Positions 61,696 to 64,000 of a DNA stretch of 64,000 nucleotides are shown piece after piece. A program made the translations under genes and the position numbers. This stretch comes from Clostridia bacterium (GTDB lineage Bacteria > Bacillota > Clostridia > Oscillospirales > CAG-272): assembly GCA_017481495.1 (NCBI GenBank), contig JAFUPC010000093.1, positions 1 to 64,000 on the forward strand, given 5' to 3'. Each line of letters starts with the position of its first letter. Within the stretch, counting starts at the first letter, position 1. A model generated the notes under the pieces. The model saw only the letters and a list, made by a program, of their open reading frames with translations. It made no database searches and was not told the origin of the DNA.

Positions 61696-62163
61696 ATGGG
61701 AATTGTGACAAGGAGCGCGATGCGTTCCTATCTGGAATGTGACGGGGACTACTGCGAAATCGGCGAAGGCTTCACGGAATTCACCGAAAACAAGAATCCG
61801 CGGGAATACTCCCGTCAGTACATCAACGAAGCATCCGAGCGCACCGACCTTGTAGGGTTTGCGCCGTCTGTGACCTATGCGTTTGATGTTTATGAAGACG
61901 ACCCCGTGCAGGAGAAACTGCTCTCTCTGACACGCGGGGAAGCGGTCGGTGCAGATGCCGCTGTGACGGTCGTGACGGCGTTTCTATACTGTTCCGGTTC
62001 AACGGAGACCCGGTTTAAAGCGGTGAAGCGCACATACACGGTCTGTCCTGCGAAGCTGGGCAGCGGCACGGATGCGCTGGTATGCTCCGGCACGCTGAAA
62101 GCGTGTGGGGAAGTGGTGCATGGGGAATTTGATACGGCGGCGATGATGTTTTATGCGGTCTGA
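61696..62163 (+). CDS. Phage major tail (tube) protein
   Basis: 155 residues, mainly beta. IVTRSAMRSYLECDGDYCEIGEGFTEFTENKNPREYSRQYINE resembles tail tube proteins of PBSX/A118-like siphophages, where a similar YIN/YID stretch appears near residue 40, followed by SYAFDVYEDDPVQ and the domain's closing strand GEFDTAAMMFYAV. It polymerises around the tape measure. ATG 61696 behind TACGGAGGATAAC is chosen over an upstream in-frame start at 61675. Confidence 0.75.
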   Translation: MGIVTRSAMRSYLECDGDYCEIGEGFTEFTENKNPREYSRQYINEASERTDLVGFAPSVTYAFDVYEDDPVQEKLLSLTRGEAVGADAAVTVVTAFLYCSGSTETRFKAVKRTYTVCPAKLGSGTDALVCSGTLKACGEVVHGEFDTAAMMFYAV

Positions 62164-62311
62164 AGGGGTGTTGCACGAATGTGTCCCACCCTATAAAATT
62201 CATCTTGCCGTTCTTCCGAACGTCATTTTCTGGGATTAAATCCCGGAAAACCGATGAATTCCGGGCATTTCATGCCCCATGGTCATAAAATAATGAAAGG
62301 ATTGAAATGAT
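62164..62311 (+). promoter_or_regulatory. Hairpin-rich gap between tail tube and chaperone genes
   Basis: TTTTCTGGGAT-TAA-ATCCCGGAAAA (62226-62250, 11-bp stem with one G-T pair) and GGGCAT-TTC-ATGCCC (62263-62277) lie in tandem, enclosed by AATTCATC and GATGAATT. There is no T-run, so these may slow but not stop transcription, lowering chaperone relative to tube protein. The ribosome binding site AATGAAAGGATTG follows. Confidence 0.55.
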
Positions 62312-62788
62312 ATGAAACCGTTTATGTGCGGGGGGCGGCGTTACGCCTTTGACATTACGAATCCCTACGATCTGACACGGCTTCAGCGTGCTTCGGCTCT
62401 GTTGTCGGAGGATTCTGTGGATGGGGACGGGGTCTCCGTTGGGGACTGTAAAATCGATTATCCTGCCTATCTGCGGCCGGAAGCGGCGGAGGGCGGTGCG
62501 CTTGGGGCGGAAGCCGCGGGGATCCTTGCGGTGTGCCGCAGGTATTACGCCTTTTTCTCCGTACTGTTTCCGGGTCAGGCGGAGACGATTCTCGGCGACC
62601 GTCCGAGTGTTTCTGCGGGGCGCGATGCGTTCGGGCGGTGGCTTGTATATTTGCAGGACTGCATCAAAGCGGAAAAAAACGCGAATGACGGCATTGTGCA
62701 GATGTATGAAAAGAAAATGAATGCGGATTCTGACACAAAGAAATGTGCGGTCGACGGTTCTGTGATGGCGGAACAGGCGGATGTTTAA
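62312..62788 (+). CDS. Tail assembly chaperone-like protein
   Basis: 158 residues. MKPFMCGGRRYAFDITNPYDLTRLQRASALL and ILAVCRRYYAFFSVLFPGQAETILGDRPSVSAGRDAFGRWLVYLQDCI are like the DUF6673/Gp14-type chaperones that keep the tape measure soluble during tail assembly. Position before the Gp15-like gene is the usual one. The end overlaps the next start by 8 bases, where a ribosomal frameshift to make a longer G-T fusion is possible in principle; no slippery heptamer is seen. Confidence 0.62.
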   Translation: MKPFMCGGRRYAFDITNPYDLTRLQRASALLSEDSVDGDGVSVGDCKIDYPAYLRPEAAEGGALGAEAAGILAVCRRYYAFFSVLFPGQAETILGDRPSVSAGRDAFGRWLVYLQDCIKAEKNANDGIVQMYEKKMNADSDTKKCAVDGSVMAEQADV

Positions 62789-63458
62789 CGATACACATAC
62801 GGGGATTCCGCTGCTTTGGGAGCTGCCCCAGGCACTGTGTATCCGCGCGGCAAATGGGGAAGTGTATGGTGTTTATGCCATACATCCCTCGTTTTCGGTG
62901 GGGTTGTATCTGCGGTGCCTCTGGGAAGAGCCATATTATCTGGCGCGGCCGGGGGACTTGATGGCGCTGACCTGTGCGCATCTGTTTGTGTCCTCCGCTT
63001 CTCTTTGTGGGATTCCGTTTGAAGACCTGGCGGCGGCTGTATTATGGTATCTGCTCGACGGTCGGGTGACGGGGGAACAGGTACGGAAGCTTCTGTCGTC
63101 GGGGGATGGCGGGAAAATGGAAACGGGCAACGGAATTTCTGCGGCGGGTGAGGAGCAGATGCTTTCTTACAAGTGGGATCTGCCGGAAATCTGTTCCTCG
63201 TTTTTGCAGGTGTACGGCATAGATCTTTGTGCAGAAGAAAACCGGGACCTGCATCTCTGGCAGTTTGATGCGCTTCTGCGGGGACTGCCTGCGGACTGTG
63301 CGCTCGGGCGGACACTTGGCATCCGGGGATGTGACTTGTCCGCACTTGCCGATGACGATGCGCGGGCACTTGCCGCGGCGGAGCGTATGCGTGTGCGGAT
63401 TCCGCCGGAAAATGTATTGAACACGCTGTGGAGGGAAAGGAGCGAATGCAATGGCTGA
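62781..63458 (+). CDS. Bacteriophage Gp15-like tail assembly protein
   Basis: 225 residues. The C-terminal half, SFLQVYGIDLCAEENRDLHLWQFDALLRGLPADCALGRTLGIRGCDL, fits the Gp15 family (Q.YGIDL....LHW.F.ALL.GLP), which acts with the preceding protein as the second tail chaperone. The N-terminal half has GRPGDLMALTCAHLFVSSASLCGIPFEDLAAAVLWYL. The start overlaps the stop of the upstream gene by 8 bases, and the end overlaps the tape-measure start by 8 bases. Confidence 0.75.
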   Translation: MFNDTHTGIPLLWELPQALCIRAANGEVYGVYAIHPSFSVGLYLRCLWEEPYYLARPGDLMALTCAHLFVSSASLCGIPFEDLAAAVLWYLLDGRVTGEQVRKLLSSGDGGKMETGNGISAAGEEQMLSYKWDLPEICSSFLQVYGIDLCAEENRDLHLWQFDALLRGLPADCALGRTLGIRGCDLSALADDDARALAAAERMRVRIPPENVLNTLWRERSECNG

Positions 63459-64000
63459 AAAACAAGCGGACGGCCGTGTGGTGATCGAAGCCGGGATGGA
63501 CACCTCTGACATCCGGCGCGGGACGGAGGAAATTCTGCGTCTGCTCACCGTAATGAAAAAGAATGCGGCTGTTCAGTTTGCCGCCCTGCGGGGCAATACG
63601 ACCGCGGAGATTTCTGCGATGTCCGGGCAGGTGACCTCGATCATGCGCCGGATGACCTCGGATATGGCATCTGCTGTCACAGGCGGGCAGACACGACTTC
63701 TGTCTGCCGCACGCGGGGTGATGTCCTCTGTGATGGGGGAAATGACGGCGAATGCCGCGGGATTTTCTGCGGTCGGCGGTCAGATGATGGCGGGGGTCGC
63801 GGCCGGGATCCGCGCTTCCTCCTCTGCCGTTTATGCGGCGGCACGGAATGCGGCACTGACGGCACTTTCTGCGATGAAAGCGGAGCTGGGGATCCAGTCT
63901 CCGTCCCGCGTGATGCGGGAAGAAGTCGGTATGCAGATCGGTGCGGGACTTGCCGAAGGATTGGAAAAGAGCATTCCTGCGGTCGGTCGTGCGGCGGGGG
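63451..64000 (+). CDS. Tail tape measure protein, 5' part (runs off the window), unusually short N-terminal region
   Basis: 183 codons visible from ATG 63451, which follows GGAAAGGAGCG. The chain is helical and rich in Ala/Met/Thr (AEISAMSGQVTSIMRRMTSDMASAVTGG), as in tape measures. Already at about residues 145-165 it reads GIQSPSRVMREEVGMQIGAGLAEGLE, a motif that in most tape measures lies near the C-terminus after 500 or more residues. This implies either a very short tail, or a deletion that removed the tape region. The end of the gene is not in the window. Confidence 0.72.
   Translation, partial: MAEKQADGRVVIEAGMDTSDIRRGTEEILRLLTVMKKNAAVQFAALRGNTTAEISAMSGQVTSIMRRMTSDMASAVTGGQTRLLSAARGVMSSVMGEMTANAAGFSAVGGQMMAGVAAGIRASSSAVYAAARNAALTALSAMKAELGIQSPSRVMREEVGMQIGAGLAEGLEKSIPAVGRAAG

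Noticed and set aside
62781..62788. Programmed frameshift between the two tail chaperone genes
   Set aside because: The overlap is suitable, but no slippery heptamer can be seen there, and each gene has its own start.

Overview
This window looks like part of the chromosome of a gut-type Clostridia bacterium (Firmicutes; close to Oscillospiraceae or an unnamed relative). The evidence is moderately high GC, AGGAGG/GAAAGGA-type ribosome binding sites, good sigma-A promoters with 17-bp spacers (often TTGCAA/TTGACA...TATACT), short single-gene or two-gene units, tRNA genes with encoded CCA, several lipoproteins with Thr/Glu-rich linkers, and a PBSX/Gp15-type phage module. No rRNA or species marker is present, so the genus stays open.

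Layout. 1-140: edge of an IS3/IS150-type element. 261-7788: GH5 glycosidase, patatin-like lipase, a frameshifted membrane acyltransferase, tRNA-Gln, a C39-like lipoprotein, a GNAT enzyme and an orphan solute-binding lipoprotein. 8.2-13.8 kb: a HAD phosphatase, then a four-gene Gld-like ABC export operon (ATPase, permease, GldG-like, DUF4340). 14.0-18.2 kb: a pair of paralogous lipoproteins (the first frameshifted), a Gfo/Idh/MocA oxidoreductase, an MBL-fold hydrolase and a polysaccharide deacetylase. 18.3-21.5 kb: an ECF sigma factor fused to an extra DNA-binding-like domain, and a MATE transporter. 22-34.9 kb: GH95 fucosidase, oxidoreductase, solute-binding protein, HAD-IIB enzyme, AlkZ-like protein, initiator tRNA-fMet, M28 peptidase, GH92 mannosidase and a maltose-acetyltransferase-like enzyme. 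35-44.6 kb: Nnr metabolite repair enzyme, Eis-like acetyltransferase, metallophosphoesterase, DUF5107 protein, oxidoreductase and DUF4091 protein. 44.7-54.4 kb: LTA-synthase-like sulfatase, lipoproteins, an Rpn/PDDEXK nuclease, a third solute-binding protein, a beta-lactamase-fold hydrolase and unknowns. 54.8 kb to the end: a phage morphogenesis operon (small and large terminase, portal, scaffold, P22-like coat, connectors, minor capsid proteins, tail tube, Gp15-type chaperones, start of a tape measure), all on + and running off the window.

How it works together. The main theme is use of host or plant glycans: GH5, GH92 and GH95 enzymes without signal peptides, three Gfo/Idh/MocA oxidoreductases, three lipid-anchored solute-binding proteins and DUF5107/DUF4091 proteins suggest import of oligosaccharides followed by cytoplasmic cleavage. 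The window is also rich in small non-coding repeats: a MITE-like family with GTAGGGGCG...CGCCCCTAC ends (one member sits inside the phage operon), a short palindrome that supplies the C-terminus of a phosphatase, and a 98-bp multi-hairpin leader carrying a ribosome binding site, present upstream of at least two unrelated genes with a third shortened copy. Three coding regions carry single frameshifts (acyltransferase, lipoprotein, sigma-factor fusion); whether these are biological (phase variation, decay) or assembly errors cannot be decided from one sequence.
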